Below are positions 42,966-52,570 of a stretch of DNA of 64,000 nt, piece after piece (the first letter of the stretch is position 1; each line of letters begins with the position of its first letter). This stretch comes from Devosia enhydra (GTDB lineage Bacteria > Pseudomonadota > Alphaproteobacteria > Rhizobiales > Devosiaceae). Where the stretch lies: NCBI RefSeq assembly GCF_900119845.1, contig NZ_FPKU01000001.1, positions 1-64,000 of the forward strand. The letters are read 5' to 3'. The notes beneath the pieces are model-generated. The model had not been told where the DNA came from. It did no database searches and saw nothing but the letters and a program-made list of their open reading frames with translations. The position numbers and the translations under genes were made by a program.

Positions 42966-43931
42966 ATGCGTAGTGCCGGATCGACCTATCTGCGGGCCGC
43001 CGGAACCCGGCTGCTCGCCGGCATCCCCGTATTCGTGCTCGTGACCTTCGCGGCCACCGCGCTCTCGGACCTGATGCCCGGCTCTGCCGCCCAGACCATT
43101 CTGGGCGAAAACGCCACACTCGAGCAGATCGCCGCGCTCAATGCCGAATATGGCTACGACCGCCCGGCCGTCATCCGCTATCTCGACTGGCTGGGCGGCC
43201 TTGCCCGAGGCGATTTGGGCTATACGCTCTTCTCGCGCCAGCCGGTCGCTGAGCTGCTGGTCAATCGCGCGGCAGTGACCTTCGAGATCGCGTTGCTTGC
43301 CATGCTGGTCTCCCTGCTCCTCGCCATCCCCCTCGCCATGGTTTCGGCGGCGCGCGCCGGCGGCCTGGTGGATTCGACGCTGAGCGCAGTCACCTCGTTT
43401 CTTCTGTCCATTCCCACCTTCGTCTCCGTGGTGGTGCTCTCCTACGTCTTTTCCATCGTGCTACGCTGGCTTCCGGCCACCGGATGGGTATCGCCCTTCG
43501 TCGATCCGCTGGGCAATCTGATGTTCGTCGCCCTGCCGGTTCTGAGCCTTTCGGTGCACCAGTCGGCCTATTTCTTTCGCGTCGCCCGCAGTCAGTTCGC
43601 CGCGACCCTGCAGGAGGATTTCGTGCTGGTGGCGCGCGCCAAGGGCCTGTCGACGAGCTACATCATGCTGCGCCACGCGCTGCGCCCATCGCTGCCCCAG
43701 GTGCTGACGGTGCTCGGCCTTTCGATGACCTTCCTCCTCGGCGGCTCGTTCATCGTGGAGAGCTATTTCGCCGTGCCCGGTATCGGCTGGACGGTCCTGA
43801 ATGCGGTCAAGAACCATGATCTGCCCGTGGTCCAGGCCATCCTCTCGCTCACCGTCGTCATCTTCGTGGTCGTCTTCATCCTCGTCGATCTCGGCTATGC
43901 CCTCATCGATCCAAGGGTGCAGGCCACATGA
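42966..43931 (+). CDS. Dipeptide-type ABC transporter permease (DppB)
   Basis: 321 aa. N-terminal helix GIPVFVLVTFAATALSDLMPG and LGENATLEQIAALNAEYGYDRPA, typical DppB; EAA loop FVLVARAKGLSTSYIMLRH; FLLGGSFIVESYFAVPGIGW. Overlaps the next gene as ATGA. Confidence 0.92.
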   Translation: MRSAGSTYLRAAGTRLLAGIPVFVLVTFAATALSDLMPGSAAQTILGENATLEQIAALNAEYGYDRPAVIRYLDWLGGLARGDLGYTLFSRQPVAELLVNRAAVTFEIALLAMLVSLLLAIPLAMVSAARAGGLVDSTLSAVTSFLLSIPTFVSVVVLSYVFSIVLRWLPATGWVSPFVDPLGNLMFVALPVLSLSVHQSAYFFRVARSQFAATLQEDFVLVARAKGLSTSYIMLRHALRPSLPQVLTVLGLSMTFLLGGSFIVESYFAVPGIGWTVLNAVKNHDLPVVQAILSLTVVIFVVVFILVDLGYALIDPRVQAT

Positions 43932-44818
43932 GCACACTCGAGGCCCATCCCGTTTCCGCCGGTGAAAAGCCCCTCGCGGCCCCGCGCCGCTTGCGCTGGC
44001 CCAGGCTCACGCTGGCCGAAGCCTTCTCCTTCCTCTTTCTCTTGCTTCTGATCGCGGGCGCCATCTTCGCCGATCGCATACCCGGTCTCGTGCGCCCCAA
44101 TTTTCCCTATGGCGATTTCTCCCGGCCCCCCGAATGGTCGATCAACGGGCTTTTCGGCACGGATGGGCTGGGGCGCAGCATCTTCTCCCGCATCCTGCAT
44201 GGTGCGCGCGCCACCCTGACCATCGTAGGCATCGCGACCCTGATCTCGCTGGGCTTCGGGCTGCTCCTTGGCATGCTTGCCGGCTATTATCGCGGCATCA
44301 TCGAGCGCTTCGTCGATCTCTTCGCCAACACCGTAGCCGCGCTGCCCCCGATCCTGGTCATCCTCGCCCTGCTCACGGCGACCGGTCCCTCGGTCACCAC
44401 CATGACGCTCGCGCTGGGGTTTCTCGAGATCGGCACTTATGCCCGCATCGCCAAGGGCGGCGTCATCTCGCAATATGACCGCGACTATATCCTCGCCGCC
44501 CGCGCGCTCGGGGCCAGCGATGCCCGCATCCTGCTCCGCGAGATCCTGCCCAATCTGATGCCGACGCTGGCCGCGCTCGTTCCGCCTCTGATGGCCGGGC
44601 TCATCATCACCGAAGGCTCGCTCAGCTTCCTGGGCTATGGCATCGCGCCGCCGGCGCCGAGCTGGGGCGGCATGATCGCCGATTCCACCGACCTGTTGAG
44701 CCGCTTCCCGCTGCTGATCTTCGGGCCGATCCTCACCATCGTCTGCACCGTCTTCGCGCTCAACACCGTCGGCGACTATCTCTCGCGCCGCATCGACAGG
44801 CGGGAAAAGCAGCTATGA
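43928..44818 (+). CDS. Dipeptide-type ABC transporter permease (DppC)
   Basis: 296 aa. Long cytoplasmic N-tail, then FSFLFLLLLIAGAIFADRIPG; loop FGTDGLGRSIFSRILHGA; EAA loop YILAARALGASDARILLREI; ends [20 protein letters not shown] overlaps at both ends. Confidence 0.92.
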   Translation: MSTLEAHPVSAGEKPLAAPRRLRWPRLTLAEAFSFLFLLLLIAGAIFADRIPGLVRPNFPYGDFSRPPEWSINGLFGTDGLGRSIFSRILHGARATLTIVGIATLISLGFGLLLGMLAGYYRGIIERFVDLFANTVAALPPILVILALLTATGPSVTTMTLALGFLEIGTYARIAKGGVISQYDRDYILAARALGASDARILLREILPNLMPTLAALVPPLMAGLIITEGSLSFLGYGIAPPAPSWGGMIADSTDLLSRFPLLIFGPILTIVCTVFALNTVGDYLSRRIDRREKQL

Positions 44819-45852
44819 CGGTCCCGTCCGACATTCATCCGCTGCTCGCGGTCGAAAATCTCTCCTGCGCCGTGCCGGGCCCGGCGGGTGCCATGCGCAT
44901 CCTGACCGATGTCAGTTTCACCCTGCCGCATGCCACCGCCCTCGGCATCGTAGGGGAATCCGGGGCGGGCAAGTCCATGCTGGTCAAGACGATCATGGAT
45001 ATCGCGCCGTCCCGCGCCGCGGTCACGGGCGCGGTGCGCCTCGATGGCACGGCCCTCCAGAGCCTTGATACCCGAACCCGTCGCACCACGCTGGGGCGGC
45101 GCGTCGGCATGGTGTTCCAGAACCCGATGACCTCGCTCAACCCCTTCGTGCGGGTCGGCCGCCAGGTGGAAGAGGCGAGCCGCAAGCATCTCGGGCTCGA
45201 TCGCCGCGCCGCGCGGGAGAAGGCGATAGCGCTGCTGCGTGCGGTCGGCATTCCCGATGCGGCCGAATGCTATCACGGCTTTCCGCACCAGTTTTCGGGC
45301 GGCATGAAGCAGCGCATCATGATCGCCACGGCGCTCGCCTGCGATCCCGAGCTGCTGATCGCCGACGAGGCGACCACCGCGCTCGATGCCACGGTGCAGA
45401 AGGATATTCTCGACCTGTTGCAGACGCTTCAACAGCGCCGGCGCATGTCGATGATCCTTGTCACCCACAATCTGGGCGTCGTTGCCGGCCGCACCGACGA
45501 GGTGATCGTGATGTATGGTGGCCGCCTCGTCGAGCATGCGCCCACCGAGCGGCTTTTTGCGTCGCCGCGCCACCGCTACACCGCCGCGCTGCTCTCGGCC
45601 ATGCCGCGCATCGACCAGCCGGCTCATACCCGCCTCGCCACCATTCCCGGCCAGCCCCCCAGCCTTGCCCATCCCGAACCCGGCTGCCCGTTCGCGCCAC
45701 GCTGCCCGGCCGCCATCGATGCCTGTCGGGCCGCCATGCCGCCCATGACCGTCTCCGCCGATGGCCGGCACCGCTTCGCCTGCCATGTGCCGCTTGATGC
45801 CGGCATATCGGGCGACGCGTCGGTCCGCCAGCCGGAGGCCGCAAATGTCTAG
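44815..45852 (+). CDS. Dipeptide-type ABC transporter ATP-binding protein (DppD)
   Basis: 345 aa. Walker A GESGAGKS (one residue from the usual GCGKS), Q-loop [11 protein letters not shown], signature [10 protein letters not shown], Walker [13 protein letters not shown] (Ala rather than Pro after the catalytic Glu) and H-loop LVTHNLGV (Asn replaces the usual Asp). The oligopeptide C-terminal cysteine motif [12 protein letters not shown] is present. Confidence 0.9.
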   Translation: MTVPSDIHPLLAVENLSCAVPGPAGAMRILTDVSFTLPHATALGIVGESGAGKSMLVKTIMDIAPSRAAVTGAVRLDGTALQSLDTRTRRTTLGRRVGMVFQNPMTSLNPFVRVGRQVEEASRKHLGLDRRAAREKAIALLRAVGIPDAAECYHGFPHQFSGGMKQRIMIATALACDPELLIADEATTALDATVQKDILDLLQTLQQRRRMSMILVTHNLGVVAGRTDEVIVMYGGRLVEHAPTERLFASPRHRYTAALLSAMPRIDQPAHTRLATIPGQPPSLAHPEPGCPFAPRCPAAIDACRAAMPPMTVSADGRHRFACHVPLDAGISGDASVRQPEAANV

Positions 45853-46909
45853 CGACGCTCCTTCGGTCACGTCCGCCGGCGATCTCGGCTACCTGCGCGA
45901 TGACGCCGCGCTCAAGGTGCGCAACCTGACCGTGTCGTTCCGGCGTGGCCAGAAGATCTTCAACGCCGTGTCGGACGTGTCGTTCGATCTGGCGCGCGGC
46001 GAAACGCTCGGGCTCGTGGGCGAATCCGGGTCGGGCAAGACCACCATCGGCCGGGCGATCCTGCAGCTCGTGCCCGCTCATGGCGCCGATCTTGGCGGCG
46101 CGATCACTTATGAGGATGACGATCTGGCGACGCTCTCACGCGCCCAGATGCGGCTCATGCGCCGGCGCATGCAGATGATCTTCCAGGATCCGGTGTCCTC
46201 GTTCAACCCGCGCCGCAAGGTCGTCGACATCGTGGGCGAGGGCCTCGAGATCCAGGGCATGCCACGCGACGAGCGCCGCCGCCGCGTCGATCAGGCGCTG
46301 GCCGATGTCGGGCTCAGCCGCGCCATGGTCGAAGGGCGCCGGCCCTACCAGTTCTCGGGTGGCCAGTGCCAGCGTCTCGCGATCGCCCGCGCCCTCGCGC
46401 TCGGGCCAGATATGATCGTCTGCGACGAGCCTGTCGCCTCGCTCGACGTCTCGGTTCAGGCCCATGTCATCAATCTGCTGCAGGACATCCGGGCCGCGCG
46501 CAATCTCGCGCTGATCTTCATTTCGCACGACCTTGCCGTGGTGCGGAATGTCAGCGATCGGGTCGCGGTGCTCTATATGGGGCGCATGGTCGAGATCGGC
46601 CGGGCCGACGATATCTATCGCGCCCCCGCCCATCCCTACACGCGCCGCCTGCTCGATGCGATCCCCGTGCCCGACCCTGCGCGCCGCATTCCGGCCGGCG
46701 AGGGCGGTGCCGAGCCGCATTCCCAGCTGGCCCCGCCCTCGGGATGCCGCTTCCGCCTGCGCTGCCCGCGCGCCGATGCGCTGTGTGCGGAGGTGGAGCC
46801 GCAGCTGCGTCCCATGGCTCAGGGCCAGTACGCCGCCTGCCACCATCCGTTGCCAGAGTTAGGGCAGGGCAATTCGTCCCGGCCCGCCGCTCTTTCCACG
46901 CCAGCCTGA
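45845..46909 (+). CDS. Dipeptide-type ABC transporter ATP-binding protein (DppF)
   Basis: 354 aa from ATG 45845, overlapping the DppD gene by 8 nt. Walker A GESGSGKT, Q-loop FQDPVSSFNPR, signature FSGGQCQRLA (Cys in place of the usual Arg after GGQ), Walker B MIVCDEP and H-loop FISHDLAV. C-terminal PPSGCRFRLRCPRA. Partner of DppD. Confidence 0.9.
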   Translation: MSSDAPSVTSAGDLGYLRDDAALKVRNLTVSFRRGQKIFNAVSDVSFDLARGETLGLVGESGSGKTTIGRAILQLVPAHGADLGGAITYEDDDLATLSRAQMRLMRRRMQMIFQDPVSSFNPRRKVVDIVGEGLEIQGMPRDERRRRVDQALADVGLSRAMVEGRRPYQFSGGQCQRLAIARALALGPDMIVCDEPVASLDVSVQAHVINLLQDIRAARNLALIFISHDLAVVRNVSDRVAVLYMGRMVEIGRADDIYRAPAHPYTRRLLDAIPVPDPARRIPAGEGGAEPHSQLAPPSGCRFRLRCPRADALCAEVEPQLRPMAQGQYAACHHPLPELGQGNSSRPAALSTPA

Positions 46910-46919
46910 CGAGGACCCC

Positions 46920-48302
46920 ATGGCCGATTTCGATACCCTCATCCGTGGTACGCTCGTCACCGAAGCCGGCACGATCGAGAACGGCTACATCGCCATCCGC
47001 GACGGGCTGATCCGGCTCATGGGCACCGGCGACAGTCCGGCCGCCGGCGAGGTGCTCGATTTCGGCGACGCCCTCGTCCTGCCCGGCGCCATCGACCCGC
47101 AGGTGCATTCGCGCTCGCAGGCCGATCAGGAGGACTTCATCTGGTCCACCCGAGCGGCAGCCGCCGGTGGTGTCACCACCATCGTCGACATGCCCTATGA
47201 TGCGGGAAAGCTCATTTCTACCCCGCAGATGCTGCTCGAAAAGGCCGAGAGCGCCGGCGCCCAGGCGCGGGTTGATTTCGCACTCTACGGCACCATCAAC
47301 GCCGCCCACGGCACCGCTCATATCGCCGGCATGGCCGAAGCGGGGGCGGCGGCATTCAAGTTCTCGACCTTCGAGACCCATCCCGAGCGCTTTCCGCGCA
47401 TCGCGACCCCGCTCCTTTACGAAGCCATCGCCGAGGTCGCCAGAACCGGCCTCATCGCCGGGGTGCACAACGAGAATGACGAGTGCGTGCGCGCCTTTTC
47501 GGCAGCGGTGAAGGCGGCCGGCATCACCGATTATCGCGCCCATGGCGCCTCGCGCCCGCCCATCGCCGAAACCCTCGCCATCGCCGAGGTCTACGAGATC
47601 GCGCGAGCCACCGGTGCCGCCGGCCATATCGTGCACTGCTCGGTGGGGCGCGGCTATGAGCTCGCCGAGGCCTATCGGGCCCAGGGCGTCGATGCCACCA
47701 TCGAAGCCTGCATCCACTATCTCGTGCTCTGCGAGGAGGACGATGTCTCTCGCCTCGGGGGCAAGGCCAAGTGCAATCCGCCGATCCGTGGGCGGGCCGA
47801 GCGCGAGGCGCTCTGGCAGAAGCTGGCGGCCGGTGCGATCACGGTGGTTTCGACCGATCACGTCGCCTGGAGCCTTGCCAGCAAGTCGCACAAGGCCATG
47901 CTCGACAATGCTTCGGGGATGCCGGGGCTCGAGGTGATGACGAGCCTTCTGCTCGACGGGCTGACCGAGCGCGGTCTGCCGCTCTCGCACGCCGCCCGGC
48001 TGATGTCGGGCAATCCGGCACGATTGTTCCGCTTTTCTGACCGCAAGGGCGCGCTGGCGCCGGGGCTTGAAGCCGACATCGCCGTCTATGCCGAGCGGCC
48101 TCGCCTCTATGATCCGGCCGAGAGCGGCAACACCGTCGTGCACTGGAGCCCCTATGAGGGACGTCTCATCCGCCACCGCCCCATCGCGACCTTCCAGCGC
48201 GGGCGCATGATTTTCGACGGCAAGACGGTGCTGGCGGCTCCCGGCGACGGCCGGTTCGTGCGGCCCACCCGCGCCGCCAGGCTTGCGAGCGAGGCCGCCT
48301 GA
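46920..48302 (+). CDS. Dihydropyrimidinase/allantoinase-type cyclic amidohydrolase
   Basis: 460 aa. The family fold is clear (DALVLPGAIDPQVHSRSQADQ, IVDMPYD, the carboxylated-lysine candidate Lys147 in GAAAFKFSTFE, AGVHNEN, GHIVHCS, STDHVAW, ARLMSGNPARLFRF). It opens cyclic amides such as hydantoins, allantoin or dihydropyrimidines. At the first metal site the usual HxH is QVH (Gln61, His63); a similar QVH occurs in some dihydroorotase-like relatives. It is 10 nt after DppF and directly before an N-carbamoyl amidohydrolase, the pair that converts hydantoins to amino acids. Confidence 0.85.
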   Translation: MADFDTLIRGTLVTEAGTIENGYIAIRDGLIRLMGTGDSPAAGEVLDFGDALVLPGAIDPQVHSRSQADQEDFIWSTRAAAAGGVTTIVDMPYDAGKLISTPQMLLEKAESAGAQARVDFALYGTINAAHGTAHIAGMAEAGAAAFKFSTFETHPERFPRIATPLLYEAIAEVARTGLIAGVHNENDECVRAFSAAVKAAGITDYRAHGASRPPIAETLAIAEVYEIARATGAAGHIVHCSVGRGYELAEAYRAQGVDATIEACIHYLVLCEEDDVSRLGGKAKCNPPIRGRAEREALWQKLAAGAITVVSTDHVAWSLASKSHKAMLDNASGMPGLEVMTSLLLDGLTERGLPLSHAARLMSGNPARLFRFSDRKGALAPGLEADIAVYAERPRLYDPAESGNTVVHWSPYEGRLIRHRPIATFQRGRMIFDGKTVLAAPGDGRFVRPTRAARLASEAA

Positions 48303-49597
48303 TGCACGCGCACCGCCCGCTGCGCATCGATCGCGCCGCTTTCGCTGCCGACATCGATGCCCTTGCACAGATCACCGAGCCCGGCCGCCCGTGGACGCGC
48401 CGTTCCTTCTCTCCGCGCTTTCTTCAAGGGCGCGCCTGGCTTGCCGGCCGTTTCGCCGAGGCCGGTCTTGAGACACGCATCGATGCGGCCGGCAATCTCA
48501 TCGGCAGATGGTCAGCCAACAATCCTCATGCTGCGGTGCTGATGACCGGTTCGCATTCCGATACCGTCCCTGATGGCGGCCGCTTCGATGGCATTGCCGG
48601 TGTCCTCGCCGGGCTCGCCGCCATCCGTGCGCTGCGTGCTGCCGGCTACGACCCGGTGCACACGTTCGAACTCGTCGATTTCCTTGCCGAAGAGCCCAGC
48701 GAATGGGCCCTCTCCTGCATCGGCAGCCGCGGCATGGCGGGCGCTCTCTCTGCCAAGGACCTTGCGTCTCTCGGGCCCGCCGGCGAGAGCCTCGCCGCTG
48801 CGATCGACCGGGTTGGCGGATCAATTGCCCGACTCGACAGCGCCAGGCGCGACGACATTTTGGCCTTTGTTGAACTCCACATCGAGCAGGGGCCGGTGCT
48901 CGAGGCCGAAGGCGATGATATCGGCATCGTCTCGGGCATTGCCGGCATCGGCCGGGTGCGCGCCCGCTTCGAAGGGGTCGCCGGCCACGCCGGGACCCAG
49001 CCCATGCACATGCGCGCCGATGCCGGGCTGGCGCTTTCGCGCTTTATGCTCGCGCTGCGCGATGCTGCCCGCGCCGTGATCGGGGTGGGCCATTTCACCG
49101 CGACCGTCGGGGTGGCGAAACTTGAACCTGGCGGTGCCAATGTCGTGCCCGGCGCCGCCGAGGCCATCGTCGACATCCGCGCCGAGGACGATGGCGCCAT
49201 GGCCGGCTTTATCGAACATCTCGCGATCATCGCCGGGGAAGCGGCCGCGGCCGAAGGGTGTCGGGTTGCCGCGCTCACCGAAATCAGCCGGACCCGCGCC
49301 GTAGCGTGCGACGCCGCGCTGCGCGATACCATCGCCGCCGCCGCATCGTCCGTGTCCGCGACCACGCGGCCGCTCGCCTCGGGCGCCGGCCATGACGCGG
49401 CTTTCATGGCCCGGATCGCCCCCTCCGCAATGCTCTTCGTGCCCTCACGCGATGGTGCCAGCCATTGCCCGGAGGAATGGACCGACCCCGAGGCGCTCGC
49501 GCTCGGCGCCGACGTTCTGCTCAACGCCCTCATTCTCCGCGACCAGGCCCCTGCCGGCGCGGACCTCAATCGTCTCCCGAAAGGACGCCAGTCATGA
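48302..49597 (+). CDS. Zn-dependent N-carbamoyl-L-amino-acid amidohydrolase / allantoate amidohydrolase (M20 family)
   Basis: 431 aa. Metal ligands seen in TGSHSDTVPDGGRFDG (His, Asp), LAEEPSEWALSCIGSRGMAG (Glu) and FVELHIEQGPVLE (His); dimer-interface segment VAGHAGTQPMHMRADAG; late histidine SGAGHDAAFMA and PSRDGASHCPEEW. It removes the carbamoyl group from N-carbamoyl amino acids or ureido compounds, releasing ammonia and CO2. It shares one base with the hydantoinase stop and overlaps the lyase gene as ATGA, so the three are co-translated. Confidence 0.9.
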   Translation: MHAHRPLRIDRAAFAADIDALAQITEPGRPWTRRSFSPRFLQGRAWLAGRFAEAGLETRIDAAGNLIGRWSANNPHAAVLMTGSHSDTVPDGGRFDGIAGVLAGLAAIRALRAAGYDPVHTFELVDFLAEEPSEWALSCIGSRGMAGALSAKDLASLGPAGESLAAAIDRVGGSIARLDSARRDDILAFVELHIEQGPVLEAEGDDIGIVSGIAGIGRVRARFEGVAGHAGTQPMHMRADAGLALSRFMLALRDAARAVIGVGHFTATVGVAKLEPGGANVVPGAAEAIVDIRAEDDGAMAGFIEHLAIIAGEAAAAEGCRVAALTEISRTRAVACDAALRDTIAAAASSVSATTRPLASGAGHDAAFMARIAPSAMLFVPSRDGASHCPEEWTDPEALALGADVLLNALILRDQAPAGADLNRLPKGRQS

Positions 49598-51207
49598 CCG
49601 CCATTGTTTTCGACGGCGACAGCCTCACCATCGATGATGTCGTGCGCATCGCCCGCGAGGGCGCCAAGGTCGCCATTTCCGACGCAGCGCGCGCCGAGAT
49701 CATCCGCGTGCGCGACTATATCGACGAGAACTGGCTGACCGAGAACGCGCCGCCGACCTATGGCTTCAACACCGGCGTCGGCAAGCTCAAGGACTACGCC
49801 ATCTCGCAGGCCGACAACGACCGCTTCCAGAAGAACATCGTGCTCTCCCACTGCTCGGGCATCGGCGAGCCGGCCTCCATCGAGATCGTGCGGGCCATGA
49901 TGGCGGTCCGCATCAATGCCTTCTGCCTCGGCGCCTCAGGATTGCGCATCGAAGTGGTCGATCGCCTCGTGGCACTCCTCAATGCCGGCGTTCATCCGGT
50001 CGTGCCGATCCAGGGCTCGGTGGGCGCATCGGGCGATCTTGCGCCGCTCGCCCATATGGTTTCGGTGCTCATCGGCTATGAGGAGGCTGAGGCCTACTAC
50101 GAGGGCGTGCGTATGCCGGCCCGCGAGGCGCTCAAGAAGGCCGGCATCTCGCCGATCGATTTCGATCTCAAGGCCAAGGACTGCCTGGCGCTGATCAATG
50201 GCAATTCGCTCTGTGCCGGCATGGCCGCGCTCAACCTTTTCGATGCGCGCCGCATCATGAAGGTGGCCGACACCGCCGCGGCCCTCAGCCTCGAGGCCAT
50301 TCGCGGCGAGCAAGCCGCTTTCGATGCCCGCATCCATGCCGTGCGCAAGCAGCCCGGCCAGATCGCCGCCGCCGAGAATGTCCGCCGTATCACCGCCGGC
50401 AGCCGGCGCACCAGCGAGGCGGCCCGCGCCGTGCGGCTCGAGGACGACATCCTTCACCCCGTCCACACCGCCCGCGTGCAGGACCAGTATTCCTTCCGCT
50501 GCATGCCGCAGGTGCACGGCTCGTGTCGCGACCAGCTCGACCATTGCTGGACCATCGTGACCCGCGAACTCAACGCTGCGACCGACAATCCGCTGGTGTT
50601 CTGGAATGATCGCGGCGGGCTCGAATTCATGTCGGGCGGCAATTTCCACTGCGAGCCGCTCGGCTTCGCCATGGATATCCTCGCCATCGCGCTGATCGAG
50701 ATCGGCAACATCTCCGAGCGGCGGCTGTTCGCGCTCTGCGACACCACGCTCAATTACGGGCTGCCGCCGAACCTCGCCGGCAAGCCCATCGGGCTCAATT
50801 ACGGTTATGGCATCATCTCCACCGCTGCGGCGGCCGTGACGTCGGAAAACAAGACGCTGGCCTACCCGTCGGTTGCCGATACCATCCCCACCAAGTCGAG
50901 CCAGGAAGATCACGTGTCCATGGCCGCCTGGTCGTGCCGCAAGGCTCGCCAGGTGCTCGACAACATGCCCAAGATCATCGGGGTGGAATATCTGCTCGCC
51001 GCCCGCGCCATCTTCCTGACCCAGGAACCGCTCGGCCGATTTGCTCTCGGTGCCGGCAGCGCCGTGGCCTACGAGGCGCTGCGCAAGAGCGTGCCCTTCA
51101 CCCAGGAGGACAGCTACATGCAGAACCAGATCCGCCCGGCGCTCGAGGCGGCCCGCTCGGGCAGCGTGCTCGATGCCGTCGAGGCGGCCATCGGCACGCT
51201 GAACTGA
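49594..51207 (+). CDS. Aromatic amino acid ammonia-lyase, histidine ammonia-lyase family
   Basis: 537 aa, near the usual HAL length. The MIO cofactor triad Ala145-Ser146-Gly147 sits in GSVGASGDLAPLAHM. Tyr56 (TYGFNTGVG) and His86 (LSHCSGIGEP) match HAL active-site positions, and IPTKSSQEDHVSM matches the HAL glutamate region. Differences from standard HutH: GLNYGYGI where HutH has LNSGF, and a Tyr-rich pocket. No hutU/hutI/hutG nearby. It deaminates an amino acid to an acrylic acid (urocanate if histidine). A substrate other than histidine, or an aminomutase role, is possible. Confidence 0.88.
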   Translation: MTAIVFDGDSLTIDDVVRIAREGAKVAISDAARAEIIRVRDYIDENWLTENAPPTYGFNTGVGKLKDYAISQADNDRFQKNIVLSHCSGIGEPASIEIVRAMMAVRINAFCLGASGLRIEVVDRLVALLNAGVHPVVPIQGSVGASGDLAPLAHMVSVLIGYEEAEAYYEGVRMPAREALKKAGISPIDFDLKAKDCLALINGNSLCAGMAALNLFDARRIMKVADTAAALSLEAIRGEQAAFDARIHAVRKQPGQIAAAENVRRITAGSRRTSEAARAVRLEDDILHPVHTARVQDQYSFRCMPQVHGSCRDQLDHCWTIVTRELNAATDNPLVFWNDRGGLEFMSGGNFHCEPLGFAMDILAIALIEIGNISERRLFALCDTTLNYGLPPNLAGKPIGLNYGYGIISTAAAAVTSENKTLAYPSVADTIPTKSSQEDHVSMAAWSCRKARQVLDNMPKIIGVEYLLAARAIFLTQEPLGRFALGAGSAVAYEALRKSVPFTQEDSYMQNQIRPALEAARSGSVLDAVEAAIGTLN

Positions 51208-51235
51208 CGGGGCAGAACGAGGTAAAGGGACCGCC

Positions 51236-52414
51236 ATGCTCGAAGCGCTGACCGCTCCGCCGCCCGACAAGATCCTGTCGCTCATGGACCTCTTCAGGGC
51301 CGATACACGGCCCGAGCGGATCGATCTGGGCGTCGGGGTCTATCGCGACGCCCAGGGGTTGACCCCCATTCTCGATGTGGTGCGACGCGCCGAGGCGCGC
51401 CTCGATGCCGCCGCCACCACCAAGGCCTATGTGGGGCCGGCGGGCGACCCGCGCTTTGTCGAACTGGTGCGCGACCTGGCGTTTGGGTCCGACGCGCCGG
51501 TCGATCGCCTGCGCGGCATCCAGACGACGGGCGGGGCAGGGGCGCTGCGGCTGCTCGCCGGGCTCATTGCCCGCGCCCGGCCGGGCGCAACCGTTCACCT
51601 GCCCGATCCCACCTGGGTCAACCACGCGGCTCTCCTCGCCGATGCAGGGCTCAAGCTTTCGCGCTATCGCTATTACGATCCGGCAACCGGCGGCGTCGCG
51701 CTCGAAAACATGCTCGAAGACATCGCCGCGATGGCCTCCGGCGATGTCATCATGCTGCATGGTTGCTGCCACAATCCCACCGGCGCCGACCCGAGCCGCG
51801 AGGATTGGCAAAAGATCGCGGACGCCATCGCCGAACGCGAAATCTTCGCCTTCATAGATCTCGCCTATCAGGGCTTCGGAGACGGACTCGAGGCCGATGC
51901 CTGGGCAACGCGCCTGCTGATCCGGACGCTGCCGCAGCTTGTGGTTGCCTACAGCTGTTCAAAGAACTTCGGCATCTATCGCGACCGGGCCGGGGCAGCC
52001 TTCATCCTCGCCCGCACGCCCGCAGAAGCCGATATCGCCCGCGCCCAGCTCACCGTGCAGTCGCGCATCGCCTATTCGATGCCGCCCGACCATGGCGCGG
52101 CCCTGGTGCGCGACATTCTCGCCGATCCCGCATCAGCGGCGCTCTGGCGCGCCGATGTGGAGGCGATGCGCAACCGAATCGCATCGACCCGCGCTGCTCT
52201 TGCTGCGGCACTCGTTTCCCTCGGCCATCCCGGGCTCAGGGGGCTGGGCGCCCAGAAGGGCATGTTCTCCCTGCTCCCGCTCACTCCGGCTCAGGTTGCC
52301 CGCATGCGCGAGACCTTCGGCATCTACATGGTGGATGACGGGCGGATCAACCTGGCGGGATTGCAGATTTCTCAGATTCCGGTGCTGAAGCGGGCGCTCG
52401 AGGCCATACTGTAG
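51236..52414 (+). CDS. Aspartate/aromatic amino acid aminotransferase (class I)
   Basis: 392 aa, AspC/TyrB group. Features: DLGVGVYRDAQG, the aromatic PLP stacking region TWVNH, HGCCHNPTGADPS, PLP lysine in YSCSKNFGIYRDRAGA, and phosphate/carboxylate contacts GMFSLL and VDDGRINLAGL. It moves the amino group between an aromatic or acidic amino acid and a 2-oxo acid. Last gene of the operon, 28 nt after the ammonia-lyase gene. Its end is followed by about 150 nt without a gene, then the exopolysaccharide locus. Confidence 0.9.
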   Translation: MLEALTAPPPDKILSLMDLFRADTRPERIDLGVGVYRDAQGLTPILDVVRRAEARLDAAATTKAYVGPAGDPRFVELVRDLAFGSDAPVDRLRGIQTTGGAGALRLLAGLIARARPGATVHLPDPTWVNHAALLADAGLKLSRYRYYDPATGGVALENMLEDIAAMASGDVIMLHGCCHNPTGADPSREDWQKIADAIAEREIFAFIDLAYQGFGDGLEADAWATRLLIRTLPQLVVAYSCSKNFGIYRDRAGAAFILARTPAEADIARAQLTVQSRIAYSMPPDHGAALVRDILADPASAALWRADVEAMRNRIASTRAALAAALVSLGHPGLRGLGAQKGMFSLLPLTPAQVARMRETFGIYMVDDGRINLAGLQISQIPVLKRALEAIL

Positions 52415-52570
52415 AGGGCGCCGAGCGGCCCCTCCGCAAATCTACCCATGTGGCGGTGTCGCCACAGCATTGCGTCTGGCACATGCGAAAACAGCCCTTA
52501 TGACGCATTATGACGATCGTCGGCATGGACATGTTAAGGGGTGTCTCCTATTGTCCTTCATTGGCTGGGC

